From contig JAFPWD010000011.1 of the NCBI GenBank assembly GCA_017395105.1, positions 1 through 52,456 of the forward strand: DNA of 52,456 nt, read 5' to 3'. Of this stretch, positions 1-8,122 are shown piece by piece (within the stretch, counting starts at the first letter, position 1; every line of letters begins with the position of its first letter). Both the position numbers and the translations under genes were made by a program. This DNA is from Clostridia bacterium (GTDB lineage: Bacteria; Bacillota; Clostridia; Christensenellales; CAG-138). Below the pieces are notes generated by a model. It saw nothing but the letters and a program-made list of their open reading frames with translations. It was not told the DNA's origin and did no database searches.

Positions 1-1191
1 CACGGAAATCAATTTTGGTTTTGACCCAACACCTTCAGAATATTCGCAGGCTCCAAGAGGCAATCGAACATGATTTTGGACAGAGCTTTTTTGGAGCCGG
101 CTGTGGATTTATACTGTTTTATCAAATTAAGAGCGGCTTTTCTAAGGATGTTTAGATTCTGTTGAACATCCTTATCTTCGACACGGCAGTGATCCTCGTC
201 GAAATGGACGTCAAGGAGCCAGTGCATGGATTCCACAGCCCATTCCATACGAGCATGATGAAGCAATTCCGTTGGCTCCAGTTTTTTGCTTGAGATATAG
301 TAGTGCCATTCGCTCGATCGCCCCTTTTTCGTTTCAAACTCGCTATGGATCGCACCGATGCAGCAGAGCTTTTCCCACTCGCTTCTCTGATACAGCCAGT
401 CTATATCATAGGTCACATACGCTGTTCGTTTCTCAATCCTGCCTCTGTTCTTCTCTGTTTTAGACACGACCTTCATTCCTTTTTGCAGATCAGGATCTTG
501 AACATAATCCTCAATATCCTTTTTAAGGTTCAGCTGGTTATCTTTTACACAAAGCAAATAATCCGCTTTTTTGTCTGCAATTATCTTCGCCGTCTCCTTT
601 TGGCAGTTCAGCGCATCGGCAACAACAACGGTGCCCTTGATATTGAGCTCCGTCAGAAGCTCCTGTACCGCCGGTATTTCATTGCTTTTTCCGGTTACAC
701 TTTTCTGTGCGATCGTTATCCCAAGCTCCGAAAGCTGTGCGCTTACGATGTGCAGCGGATTTGTGTATTTTTCCATTTTTGCAGTGGAGCATATCGTTTT
801 TCCGTCAAGAGCTACGGTTTTTACTTCCGCTTTTTTAGGCATGTTCGAACTCACCCACTGCGTAAAGCAACGGTTGAGCGATTCCGGATCTACCATTTTC
901 ATCAGACACAGAAGCCAATAATAGCATGGTATACGTTTTATTCCGAATCTCTCCTTCAAAAATTCGCTTACTCTTTCGCTCTCTGCCCATTGATGTATCT
1001 GATTTACATTCTTCAGACCACAAATACTTCCTAAGATTACGATAGTTATGGATTCAGGTATACTATAATAATATCCGTCATACTCCCTCGTAAGCTCGAC
1101 TTCTTCAAAGTATTCTGTTATTCCGTTCCTTTCCATGCTGTGATTATATCGTATTCCTCGCAGTATGTAAATTCAAAAATTGATTTCCGTG
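1..1191 (-). mobile_element. ISAs1-family insertion sequence, apparently complete
   Basis: The first 16 bases (CACGGAAATCAATTTT) are the exact reverse complement of bases 1176-1191, giving perfect 16-bp terminal inverted repeats around a single transposase gene. The total of about 1.19 kb and the one-ORF layout fit the ISAs1 family. The left repeat starts at base 1, so any target-site duplication on that side is outside the window and cannot be checked. Confidence 0.85.
9..1136 (-). CDS. ISAs1-family DDE transposase
   Basis: The 375-residue protein is full length for ISAs1/H-repeat-associated transposases. It has an N-terminal associated domain (about residues 10-95, ending near the CLMKMVDPESLNRCF stretch), followed by the DDE core. 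VALDGKTICST (about 107-117) carries the first catalytic Asp. VVVADALNCQKETA (about 168-181) carries the second. The C-terminal WAVESMHWLLDVHFDEDHCR segment carries the Glu of the YREK-like motif. It would catalyse cut-and-paste or copying of its own element using the 16-bp terminal repeats. No frameshift or internal stop is seen, so it may be active. It reads away from the secreted protease gene downstream of the element. Confidence 0.92.
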   Translation of the reverse strand: MERNGITEYFEEVELTREYDGYYYSIPESITIVILGSICGLKNVNQIHQWAESERVSEFLKERFGIKRIPCYYWLLCLMKMVDPESLNRCFTQWVSSNMPKKAEVKTVALDGKTICSTAKMEKYTNPLHIVSAQLSELGITIAQKSVTGKSNEIPAVQELLTELNIKGTVVVADALNCQKETAKIIADKKADYLLCVKDNQLNLKKDIEDYVQDPDLQKGMKVVSKTEKNRGRIEKRTAYVTYDIDWLYQRSEWEKLCCIGAIHSEFETKKGRSSEWHYYISSKKLEPTELLHHARMEWAVESMHWLLDVHFDEDHCRVEDKDVQQNLNILRKAALNLIKQYKSTAGSKKALSKIMFDCLLEPANILKVLGQNQN

Positions 1192-1210
1192 TGTATTTGC
1201 ATAAAAAAGG

Positions 1211-1239
1211 TTGCATTCGCCGGTGATATGTGCTATAAT
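1211..1239 (+). promoter_or_regulatory. Sigma-A promoter of the subtilase-dockerin gene
   Basis: TTGCAT (1211-1216) and TATAAT (1234-1239) are separated by 17 bp, and a TG dinucleotide just before the -10 box makes it an extended -10 promoter. It lies only 20 bp outside the right terminal repeat of the ISAs1 element. The coding start at 1337 has AAGGAGG 6 bases upstream. Confidence 0.75.
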
Positions 1240-1336
1240 ACATTTGTCTAAGTATTAGGTAATCATCTAATGCAAAGCTGCAAGGCAGCAGCATCCCCGG
1301 CTCCGATTAACGGAATGATCAACAAGGAGGTAAAAA

Positions 1337-3973
1337 ATGAAAAAGACAAACAGACTGCTCTCGCTCATGGTTGCCGTATTGATGGCGCTGATCTTCGTCC
1401 CTGTCGGCGGCGAAGCGAAAAGCACACGCCCTCTGACCGACCTTGAGCGTGAGGCAAAGATCGCACAGCTTTCGGAATTCGCATCGGGCGTAGCGGAAAT
1501 AACAGCGGTCCGCGACAAGGATATAAATGCAGAGCATTCCGACGGCGAATTCTCGCTTGCAAGGATAATAGTCAAATCCACAGCCTACCTCACCGATGAA
1601 AAAGCCGCGGCTTCCGTTACCGGCTATAATGACTGGCACGTTTTCCAGTACTCCTCTCCCGAGGAGGCGCGCGCGGCGCTCGCCCGTTTCAGGAAAATGA
1701 GAAATGTCGAATGGGCGGAGCCGGACGGCGTATTGAGCGTCTGCGCCTCACCGGGTTCCGACTCCTTCGAGTCGTGGGGCTTCGGCGCGAGCCATATAAA
1801 TATGTTTGAGTACAACGAGTGGCTTTACGGTGTTTACGGCAGCGTTGAAAACATGCCGGAGGTGATAGTTGCCGTCATCGATACCGGCGCGGATTCAAGC
1901 CATCCCTTCCTCTCCGGCAGGCTCGTCCAGGGCTGGAACTTCGTCAACAACACGAACAACCCCCATGACGGCCAAAGCCACGGCACCCACGTTTCCGGCA
2001 CGATAGTCGATGGCACCTTCGCGAACGTCAAAATAATGCCAATAAAGGTGCTTTCCGACTCCGGCTCCGGAAGCAATCTCAACGCCGCCCTCGGCATAGA
2101 ATACGCCTATCTCCACGGCGCCAGGGTTGTGAACATGTCTTTGGGCGGCCCCTGTGACGAAGGCGCGGAGCATCACCTGCTTACAGCGGCGATCGACAAT
2201 GCATTTGATAATGGCGCTGCCGTCATCGTGGCCGCGGGTAACGATTACCTCGACGCTTCGACCTGCTGCCCCGCGAACATAGAGCGCGTCTGCACCGTCG
2301 CGTCCATAGGCACAGGTCATTCCCTGAGCTACTTTTCCAATTACGGTCCGCTCGTTGACGTTGCGGCTCCCGGTGAGGGTATAACGAGCTCGGTTCCCGG
2401 CGGCGGCTTTGAATCGATGGACGGCACATCCATGGCCTGCCCCCATGTTTCAGCGGTAGCGGCTCAGATAAATACGGCCAATCCCGACATGAGCGCGGAC
2501 GAGGTAGTCAGCGCTATAAAGGGGACCGCACTGAACATCAACCTATCCAATGCAGGCACGGGCATGGCACACCTTAACGCCGATCCTTACAGCCTTAACG
2601 CCGCCGTCAACGCTGCGGGCGCACATTATCACTTCGCTTCATCCGGCAATTATGCTTGGACGGCTGACGGTGCTTCCGCAGTAAGCGGCAACGCGGGCGT
2701 GAACGATTCCGTCTCGGCAATGAAGACCGAACTGACCTTAGGTCTCGCTCAGACCGTTACGTTCGATTACAAGATCAGCAGTCAGGCAAGTCGCGACATG
2801 CTTCGGGTAAAGGCGAACGGCACGACTGTTTTCGAAACGAGCGGCGAGCACGGCTGGACGACCGAAACGGTGAGCATCCCCTTCACCGGCAGCGTTTCGC
2901 TCTCCTTTGAATACAGCAAGGATCCATCTGGCGCTTCTGGTTCGGACAAGGCGTGGATCCGCAATTTCAGGGTCGGACGTTCCATTTCGTCCGCCGCTAA
3001 CGCCTCCGGAGGCACTGTGGAGTTCAACTCGGCGGGAGAGTACCCATGGATCGCAGACGACGCCGAGAACGCCGCCGGGAGCAGCAATGCGGGCGTACAC
3101 GATTCCGTGTCCGTCATGACCGCTTCCGTTACGCTCGAGAGGGGCATGATCATAGCTTTTGCATATAAAGTAAGCGCAGCATCTGGCGACAGCTTCGTTT
3201 TCAAGGTCGACGGCAATACAGTCCTGACCTCCGGCGCTACGGATGGTTATGTGGATTATGAATACTCCGTTTCCTCCACGGGCACGCATGCGCTGTCCTT
3301 TGAATTCAGGAAAAACGCCTCCGGTTCATCGGGCAGCGACTGCGCGTTCGTAAAGTCGTTCGCCTGCTTCCATTCCTTTGAGTCCGCCGCGAACGCGGAA
3401 GGCGGCAGCCTGACGTTCGATAATGACGCCGAATATCCTTGGTGTCCGATGCACGACTACATCACCTCGACCAACTGGTATGAAGGCGGAACAACAAGCT
3501 ATTTCACCCTTGATCTGCCCATGCACGCGGGTGAGACGCTGTCATTCCGATACAGGACGAGCTCCGTCGAGGGCTTCGATTTCTTCCGCTTCTACGTGGA
3601 CGGCGTTCAGACGGTTGAGACCTCCGGCGAGCCCGACTGGGAAACCTATACCTTTACCGCGACTGCCGACAAAACCTATACCTTCAAGTGGTCCTATGAA
3701 AAGGACGATTGGGACTTCAGCCAATGGGTCGGCGCGGAAGACGCCGCATACGTCGATGATATCGCGTATTCCGGCACCCAGCCTGGGCTCATGGGCGACG
3801 TTAACGGCGACGGTTCGGTGGACGTTGCGGATGCCTTGCTGACACTTCGTTATTCGATGGAGCTGATCGGCGAGACAGCACTCGAACTGAATGCGGCGGA
3901 TATGGACGGCAACGGCATGGTGACTGTTTCGGACGCTTTGACAATTCTACGAATCGCAATGGGGCTGATCTGA
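1337..3973 (+). CDS. Secreted subtilisin-like (S8) serine protease with C-terminal dockerin
   Basis: This 878-residue protein starts with a Sec signal peptide (about residues 1-28), then a propeptide-like region to about 140. The S8 catalytic domain follows, with Asp182 (VIDTG), His215 (SHGTHVSG), oxyanion Asn302 (AAGND) and Ser365 (GTSMACPHVS), so the triad is complete. Residues about 430-815 hold three copies of a 110-120-residue beta-rich module, each starting with a Tyr/Pro-Trp motif such as EYPW and containing acidic and Ser/Gly-rich loops. The last 59 residues (820-878) are a type I dockerin with two calcium loops (GDVNGDGSVDVADAL and DMDGNGMVTVSDAL). The dockerin implies docking to a cohesin; the only cohesin-like protein in the window is at 39067-40098. 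It is followed after 46 bp by a second dockerin gene, probably on the same transcript. Confidence 0.93.
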   Translation: MKKTNRLLSLMVAVLMALIFVPVGGEAKSTRPLTDLEREAKIAQLSEFASGVAEITAVRDKDINAEHSDGEFSLARIIVKSTAYLTDEKAAASVTGYNDWHVFQYSSPEEARAALARFRKMRNVEWAEPDGVLSVCASPGSDSFESWGFGASHINMFEYNEWLYGVYGSVENMPEVIVAVIDTGADSSHPFLSGRLVQGWNFVNNTNNPHDGQSHGTHVSGTIVDGTFANVKIMPIKVLSDSGSGSNLNAALGIEYAYLHGARVVNMSLGGPCDEGAEHHLLTAAIDNAFDNGAAVIVAAGNDYLDASTCCPANIERVCTVASIGTGHSLSYFSNYGPLVDVAAPGEGITSSVPGGGFESMDGTSMACPHVSAVAAQINTANPDMSADEVVSAIKGTALNINLSNAGTGMAHLNADPYSLNAAVNAAGAHYHFASSGNYAWTADGASAVSGNAGVNDSVSAMKTELTLGLAQTVTFDYKISSQASRDMLRVKANGTTVFETSGEHGWTTETVSIPFTGSVSLSFEYSKDPSGASGSDKAWIRNFRVGRSISSAANASGGTVEFNSAGEYPWIADDAENAAGSSNAGVHDSVSVMTASVTLERGMIIAFAYKVSAASGDSFVFKVDGNTVLTSGATDGYVDYEYSVSSTGTHALSFEFRKNASGSSGSDCAFVKSFACFHSFESAANAEGGSLTFDNDAEYPWCPMHDYITSTNWYEGGTTSYFTLDLPMHAGETLSFRYRTSSVEGFDFFRFYVDGVQTVETSGEPDWETYTFTATADKTYTFKWSYEKDDWDFSQWVGAEDAAYVDDIAYSGTQPGLMGDVNGDGSVDVADALLTLRYSMELIGETALELNAADMDGNGMVTVSDALTILRIAMGLI

Positions 3974-4019
3974 AAGCTGCTGCTCAAATGATTGATTTGC
4001 ATATAAAGGAGGCAATACA

Positions 4020-4793
4020 ATGAAAAAAGCTTTTGCTGTTCTTATGATCACCCTCATGCTGGCAGTTTCGGCAGTGCCTGCGGCGGCAAAGACCGGCCCG
4101 GGAACAAGAGATGCCGTTGGAATGAGCCTCATTGGTCTGAACACGCTCGACCTTTACGGGAACACGGTGGATGATACCGTTTTTGCAACACATACGATGA
4201 CGGTCATGAACTTTTGGGCGACCTGGTGCGGCCCCTGCATCGGCGAGATGCCAGACTTCCTGACGCTCCACAACCACTATCAGGCTACTTCGGAGAACGA
4301 CGTTCAGCTTTGCGGCGTGCTGATGTATGAGTATTCCAACGAGATATCGGAAGCTATTCAGATGACCGAGGAAAACGGCTGGACTTGGGTGCATATGCTG
4401 AAAAACGCCCAGCTTTACGCAGTTGCCGAAGCACTGGTGGGAGACGGCAGCGTTCCGATCCCGCAGACCATAATCGTTGACCGCAGCGGAACGATTCGTG
4501 CGCATAAGAGGGCAAGGTTCCTTAACTACGAGGAAATGTACGAATATGTCAGCTCGTGGTATGAGATCCTGGCTGCCGAGGAAGACCAGCAGCCCGTTGT
4601 TCCCGGCGACGCAAACGGCGACGGCAATGTGGATGTCGCCGATGCGCTGCTTGCCATCAGATACAGCATGGGGCTTTTTCAGCTCAGTGAAAACGCTTTG
4701 TCCGCCTGTGACATCGACCATGACGGCAGTGTTGTCGTCTCCGACGCGCTGATGATTCTGCGCCGTGCGATGGGGATTATTGATTCATTCTAA
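4020..4793 (+). CDS. Secreted TlpA-like thiol-disulfide oxidoreductase with C-terminal dockerin
   Basis: The 257-residue product has a signal peptide (about 1-23), a thioredoxin-fold domain of the TlpA/AhpC-TSA type (about 35-185) and a type I dockerin (196-257). The active site is a complete WCGPC (Cys70 and Cys73), and a Pro in VPIPQT fits the cis-proline loop facing it. The dockerin has two calcium loops (GDANGDGNVDVADAL and DIDHDGSVVVSDAL). AAAGGAGG (4005-4012) precedes the ATG. Known TlpA relatives reduce or oxidise extracytoplasmic disulfides; here the substrate is unknown. Its position 46 bp after the protease gene, with the same dockerin type, suggests both are delivered to the same cohesin. 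It is paralogous in layout to the gene at 40156, which lacks the first active-site Cys. Confidence 0.9.
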   Translation: MKKAFAVLMITLMLAVSAVPAAAKTGPGTRDAVGMSLIGLNTLDLYGNTVDDTVFATHTMTVMNFWATWCGPCIGEMPDFLTLHNHYQATSENDVQLCGVLMYEYSNEISEAIQMTEENGWTWVHMLKNAQLYAVAEALVGDGSVPIPQTIIVDRSGTIRAHKRARFLNYEEMYEYVSSWYEILAAEEDQQPVVPGDANGDGNVDVADALLAIRYSMGLFQLSENALSACDIDHDGSVVVSDALMILRRAMGIIDSF

Positions 4794-4813
4794 ACCGCAG
4801 TTATGTGGAATAT

Positions 4814-4989
4814 TGAATCACCGTTCGGATCTGAACCACCATGGTTCGGACAGCAAACGGTGATTCTTTGTTTTTACTTGTGCTATATTGCTTTTCCAGC
4901 TGTCATTATCTGATTTCAAATTGGACACCGAAATCAAAAAAGTTCAAAATAGAAATCGAAACCGAAAAACCTTTACGATCCGAATTGTC
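4814..4989 (+). repeat. Palindromic dispersed repeat, copy 1
   Basis: A block of about 175 bp that recurs at 5834-6015 in the same orientation at roughly 75-80 percent identity by eye. It begins with a hairpin and ends with a conserved tract including AAAACCTTTACGATCCGAA. The two copies bracket the RelB/YafQ module. A stretch open to translation at 4841-5110 lies inside and next to this repeat and is not considered a gene. Confidence 0.7.
4815..4875 (+). terminator. Rho-independent terminator after the TlpA-dockerin gene
   Basis: GAATCACCGTT (4815-4825) pairs with AACGGTGATTC (4856-4866); a second stem, GAACC with GGTTC, sits in the loop, and TTTGTTTTT follows. It is 22 bp after the dockerin gene stop. 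The hairpin is the first part of the dispersed repeat. Confidence 0.7.
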
Positions 4990-5219
4990 TGCGGCGGCGA
5001 AGTTGAACACCTCGGTCGCAGAAATTGAAAGTCCCGTCTCTGAAACTGCACACTGCAAGCGAGATTGGGGAACAATATTTATGCAACAAGCTGTTGCACA
5101 AATAAAATAATGGGCTTGGTTGCAGAATAGATTTTTGCAGATAGATGCATTTTTCTGAAATGGAAAACTGTTGTTCGGAAAGTTCGTTGCAGCAAATCAA
5201 TCATTCGGCCTTTAATTGC

Positions 5220-5254
5220 TTGACAATGTAAACCGAACAACATATAATTATATG
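5220..5254 (+). promoter_or_regulatory. Promoter and palindromic operator of the relB/yafQ pair
   Basis: TTGACA (5220-5225) and TATAAT (5243-5248) with a 17-bp spacer form a consensus promoter. The -10 box lies inside the perfect 14-bp palindrome CATATAATTATATG (5241-5254), a natural site for autorepression by a RelB-type dimer. The rest of 4990-5219 shows no gene or clear structure. Confidence 0.75.
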
Positions 5255-5283
5255 TAAACGATGATCATTAAGGAGATGATTAT

Positions 5284-5559
5284 ATGGCTACTACACCTAC
5301 CCAAGTTCGTATCGACGCGGATATCAAAGCGGCGGCAACTGAGCTTTTCAGCAATCTCGGTCTTGATATGTCCGGCGCGGTAAACCTGTTTCTTCATCAG
5401 TGTGTCCTTCGCGGAGGCCTGCCATTCGCCGTTGAGCTGCCAAATTATTCTGCCAAAACACTTGAAGCGATGGCTGAAGCAAGGCGCATTTCTTCCGATT
5501 CTTCGCTTAAAGGCTATACCGACATGGATGCGCTCAAAGCCGCGCTTGAGGAAGATTGA
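5284..5559 (+). CDS. relB: RelB/DinJ-family antitoxin
   Basis: The 91-residue protein has the RelB/DinJ layout. An N-terminal ribbon-helix-helix DNA-binding region (about 5-45, VRIDADIKAAATELFSNLGL then SGAVNLFLHQCV) leads into a C-terminal tail that would wrap the toxin. It should neutralise the YafQ-type toxin encoded immediately downstream and repress their shared promoter through the palindrome at 5241-5254. AAGGAG precedes the ATG. Its stop codon overlaps the toxin ATG by one base, the usual arrangement for translational coupling. The antitoxin looks intact although the toxin does not. Confidence 0.88.
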   Translation: MATTPTQVRIDADIKAAATELFSNLGLDMSGAVNLFLHQCVLRGGLPFAVELPNYSAKTLEAMAEARRISSDSSLKGYTDMDALKAALEED

Positions 5560-5836
5560 TGTACGAAGTAAAGTTTACCTCAGCTTTTAAAAAAAGCTAT
5601 AAACTGATGAAAAAGCGCGGACTTGATCTTGCGCTACTTGACGATGTGATCGATAAGCTTCGCCAAGGCAAGATGCTTGAGGAGAAGTATCGCGACCATG
5701 CGTTGACCGGGAACTATGTCGGCTTCCGTGAATGCCACATAAACCCGATTGGCTTTTGATCTATCTCATCGAAAACGATGTGCTGACACTCACACTTGTT
5801 GATACGGGTTCGCACTCTGATCTTTTCGATAAATGA
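5559..5836 (+). pseudogene. yafQ: YafQ-family mRNA interferase toxin, frameshifted
   Basis: Translation from the ATG overlapping the relB stop gives 66 residues typical of YafQ/RelE toxins (EVKFTSAFKKSYKLMKKRG, then LTGNYVGFRECHINP), and then runs into a stop at 5757-5759. Reading on in the +1-shifted frame from about 5745 restores the missing C-terminus: DWLLIYLIENDVLTLTLVDT and GSHSDLFDK, stop at 5834-5836. A single missing C in the CCC run at about 5740-5745 would account for this. The lost part carries the conserved His and Phe near the C-terminus (HSDLF) needed for mRNA cleavage in YafQ, so the encoded product should be inactive unless the ribosome shifts or the base is a sequencing error. 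Confidence 0.85.
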
Positions 5837-6015
5837 ATCACCGTTCGGGATCCGAACCCCCTATGGTCGGACAGCAAACGGTGATTCTTTGTTTTCGCTT
5901 ATTTTGTATGTGTTTTCTGACGATCGGTTTCTGAATTCAAACCGGACATAAGAATAAAAAAAGTTCAAAACTGAAATCGAAAACGAAAAACCTTTACGAT
6001 CCGAACCCCCTTGTC
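5834..6015 (+). repeat. Palindromic dispersed repeat, copy 2
   Basis: Same orientation as 4814-4989. It starts with the same hairpin, GAATCACCGTT pairing with AACGGTGATTC, followed by TTTGTTTTC, which would terminate the toxin-antitoxin transcript. The repeat starts exactly at the restored toxin stop codon. The tract after the hairpin, AAAACCTTTACGATCCGAA, is also shared. Confidence 0.7.
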
Positions 6016-6294
6016 CGATTTGAACTGATCAAAAAAACTAATTGTGTGTTGGAAAAACAAAAGTCTATTTCCGGTTATGTCTTGTTTCACGGATGAACTT
6101 CGAGTACAACCTTAGCGGAACAATATAATGTAGAAAACTGTGTTTTCGCAAGACGGCATATGCTTACGGTAGTTCAACTCCATCATCAAAAATCCAAAAA
6201 ATCTTTTTCGGTAAGATAAGACATAGCGAGCATTGATAACGGATTTGGGATCGATGCTCGCTTTTGTTTTGCTCATTTTAGTACGAATATGGTG
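6016..6294. other. Non-coding stretch with one terminator-like hairpin
   Basis: No convincing gene is visible. AGCGAGCAT (6225-6233) pairs with ATGCTCGCT (6254-6262), followed by TTTGTTTTG, a plausible plus-strand terminator. Together with repeat copy 2 this fills the gap between the toxin remnant and the Cys-rich gene. Confidence 0.5.
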
Positions 6295-6531
6295 TTAATA
6301 GCTACACCACCCGATACAAGGGGAATCACGCCCATAGGGACAATTCCTGCACTCCGAAACGGGTGCGGTAGTCTCTTTATCTTCATCGTCGCGGAACTGA
6401 ACTGAATTCCTTTGATCTACCGGACAGCAGCAGCCGTCAGGGTAGACGCAGCCTTTTTTCCTGCCTTTCCAGTACAGGCAGTACCGGCAGTCATATACAT
6501 TGTAGTCCCACGACTCGCCATACGCTCTCAC
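6295..6531 (-). CDS. Small cysteine-rich protein of mobile-element type
   Basis: The chosen start is GTG at 6531, because the minus strand reads GGAAGGAGGTG just ahead of it; the reading frame stays open further upstream but runs into a hairpin. The product has 78 residues and ten cysteines, in CRYC, GC, GCCC, ECRNC and two C-terminal single positions, which suggests metal binding. Small Cys-rich proteins of this kind (compare the Cys_rich_VLP family) occur in clostridial conjugative elements, and the neighbouring recombinase stub supports that origin. I do not recognise a specific function. It lies beyond a terminator hairpin, so it may be expressed by read-through or from its own promoter. 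Confidence 0.55.
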   Translation of the reverse strand: MRAYGESWDYNVYDCRYCLYWKGRKKGCVYPDGCCCPVDQRNSVQFRDDEDKETTAPVSECRNCPYGRDSPCIGWCSY

Positions 6532-6560
6532 GCTTACACCTCCTTCCGCCCGCGTCTGGG

Positions 6561-6617
6561 CAAAAAAATAGCGCGTCTGCCAACCCAATGCGTCGCTTTG
6601 GGTAACAGACGCGCTAT
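6561..6617 (-). terminator. Strong minus-strand terminator
   Basis: A perfect 12-bp stem (ATAGCGCGTCTG at 6568-6579 with CAGACGCGCTAT at 6606-6617) has a nested CCCAA/TTGGG pairing in the loop. On the minus strand it is followed by a run of T (6568-6562). It separates the recombinase remnant from the Cys-rich gene. Confidence 0.7.
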
Positions 6618-6645
6618 GTATGATTCGATTGTATTTATGTGAAAA

Positions 6646-6683
6646 GGCTCAAAAAAGCCGTATTTCCAGCACTTTTTTGAGCC
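6646..6683. repeat. Perfect 12-bp inverted repeat at the recombinase stub's 3' end
   Basis: GGCTCAAAAAAG (6646-6657) and CTTTTTTGAGCC (6672-6683) are exact complements with a 14-base loop. It begins one base past the stop of the truncated recombinase, and may be either a terminator or the end of a rearranged element. Confidence 0.5.
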
Positions 6684-6684
6684 T

Positions 6685-7247
<563 letters not shown>

Positions 7248-7353
7248 AAATAATACATTTGCATTTCAACCATCTCGGAAAAGCGTAACGGAAACAACAG
7301 TCTTTCAAAACCTTTTGGTGCATCGCTTTATTCATGGCATTATGCTTCCCGCG

Positions 7354-7441
7354 CAGCGGCATAGGGTATAAGGGTGGAAACCCTTACAAGCAAGGTCTTT
7401 GTCATGACAAAGGCGATGCTTGCAAGGACAATTAACCGTAT
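7354..7441 (+). repeat. Inverted repeat pair, arm 1
   Basis: This block resembles the reverse complement of 7861-7945 over about 85 bp: both contain GCGGCATAGGG, AAGGGTG, an internal hairpin and ATGCTTG(C/T)AAGGAC(A/G)ATTAACCG. The internal hairpins differ in sequence (CTTTGTCATGACAAAG here, GGGATTTG...CAAATCCC in arm 2), as if compensatory changes preserved the fold. Confidence 0.55.
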
Positions 7442-8053
7442 CTTTGATCGTAAATAACCTGTTTTTCATTGAGCCTCCTATGGATATTTCATTACTCTTT
7501 TCATGGCAGTGCTTTGATGCCATTCTCTCTTTCGTTTATTTCCAGTATTGTCAAAAACTCCATTTTGCTGCCTCAAAGATGATAGCTCAATGAAGTTTGC
7601 AAAAGCTTTGCATCCTTGCAAGGTTGCAAGATTGTTTGTACACTGTATTTTGCAAACTTGAATTGTTCACCGAATAATCCTTATTGCACGGTTGCACGAT
7701 TCTCTGGCAGATAGAATTTTGCAGCCATATCGAGCGGCAGATTCTCTTGTTCGGATATTATACGCTACGCAAATTATCTTGTCAAGAGATTTAATCAAGT
7801 CTATTTCTAAAGCAGAGAGAAGGTGCCACGATTCGACTTTTCGTAAGTCCTCTCCGTACGCTATGCGGTTAATCGTCCTTACAAGCATGGGATTTGCAAT
7901 AACAAATCCCAAATCAAGGCTGGCACCCTTTAACCCTATGCCGCGAAGCGTGCAGAAAGCCGCAACTTCGCGCAAACTGCTCGAAACGCACGCCCGATAC
8001 ATATTTTAGTACATACTCCGTTCAAAAACTCGCCTTTTCCCGCCCCTTTTCCC
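7442..8053. other. Non-coding stretch holding mobile-element debris
   Basis: No credible gene lies between the recombinase region and hsdM. The segment holds several direct and inverted copies of short TTGCAAG-type words (for example 7597-7632), and arm 2 of the inverted repeat. An open frame at 7667-8002 on the minus strand is not accepted, because it largely translates the repeat arm. Confidence 0.5.
7861..7945 (-). repeat. Inverted repeat pair, arm 2
   Basis: Partner of 7354-7441, in opposite orientation. GGGATTTG (7889-7896) pairs with CAAATCCC (7903-7910) as its internal hairpin. The two arms are separated by about 420 bp with no gene. Confidence 0.55.
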
Positions 8054-8081
8054 TTGATTTTTGCGCGAAATATGGTATAAT
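8054..8081 (+). promoter_or_regulatory. Promoter of the type I restriction-modification operon
   Basis: TTGATT (8054-8059) and TATAAT (8076-8081) are 16 bp apart, 42 bp ahead of the hsdM ATG. GGAG (8111-8114) is the likely ribosome site. No operator-like palindrome is seen. Confidence 0.6.
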
Positions 8082-8122
8082 TATGATGAAACAAAATAAT
8101 CTTACGCTATGGAGTAACCGCT

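Noticed and set aside
4841-5110. An 89-residue open frame after the TlpA-dockerin gene
   Set aside because: It starts within the loop of the terminator hairpin, has no ribosome site, and covers the dispersed repeat; copy 2 of that repeat does not keep the frame open.
7332-7469. A 45-residue minus-strand ORF with an AGGAGG-type ribosome site
   Set aside because: It lies over an inverted-repeat arm and its Cys/Lys-rich sequence is explained by the hairpin; no family resemblance. It could still be a tiny peptide, but the support is too weak.
7667-8002. A 111-residue minus-strand ORF
   Set aside because: It mostly translates repeat arm 2 and neighbouring low-complexity DNA; translations of this repeat recur as spurious ORFs in gut Clostridia as far as I recall.
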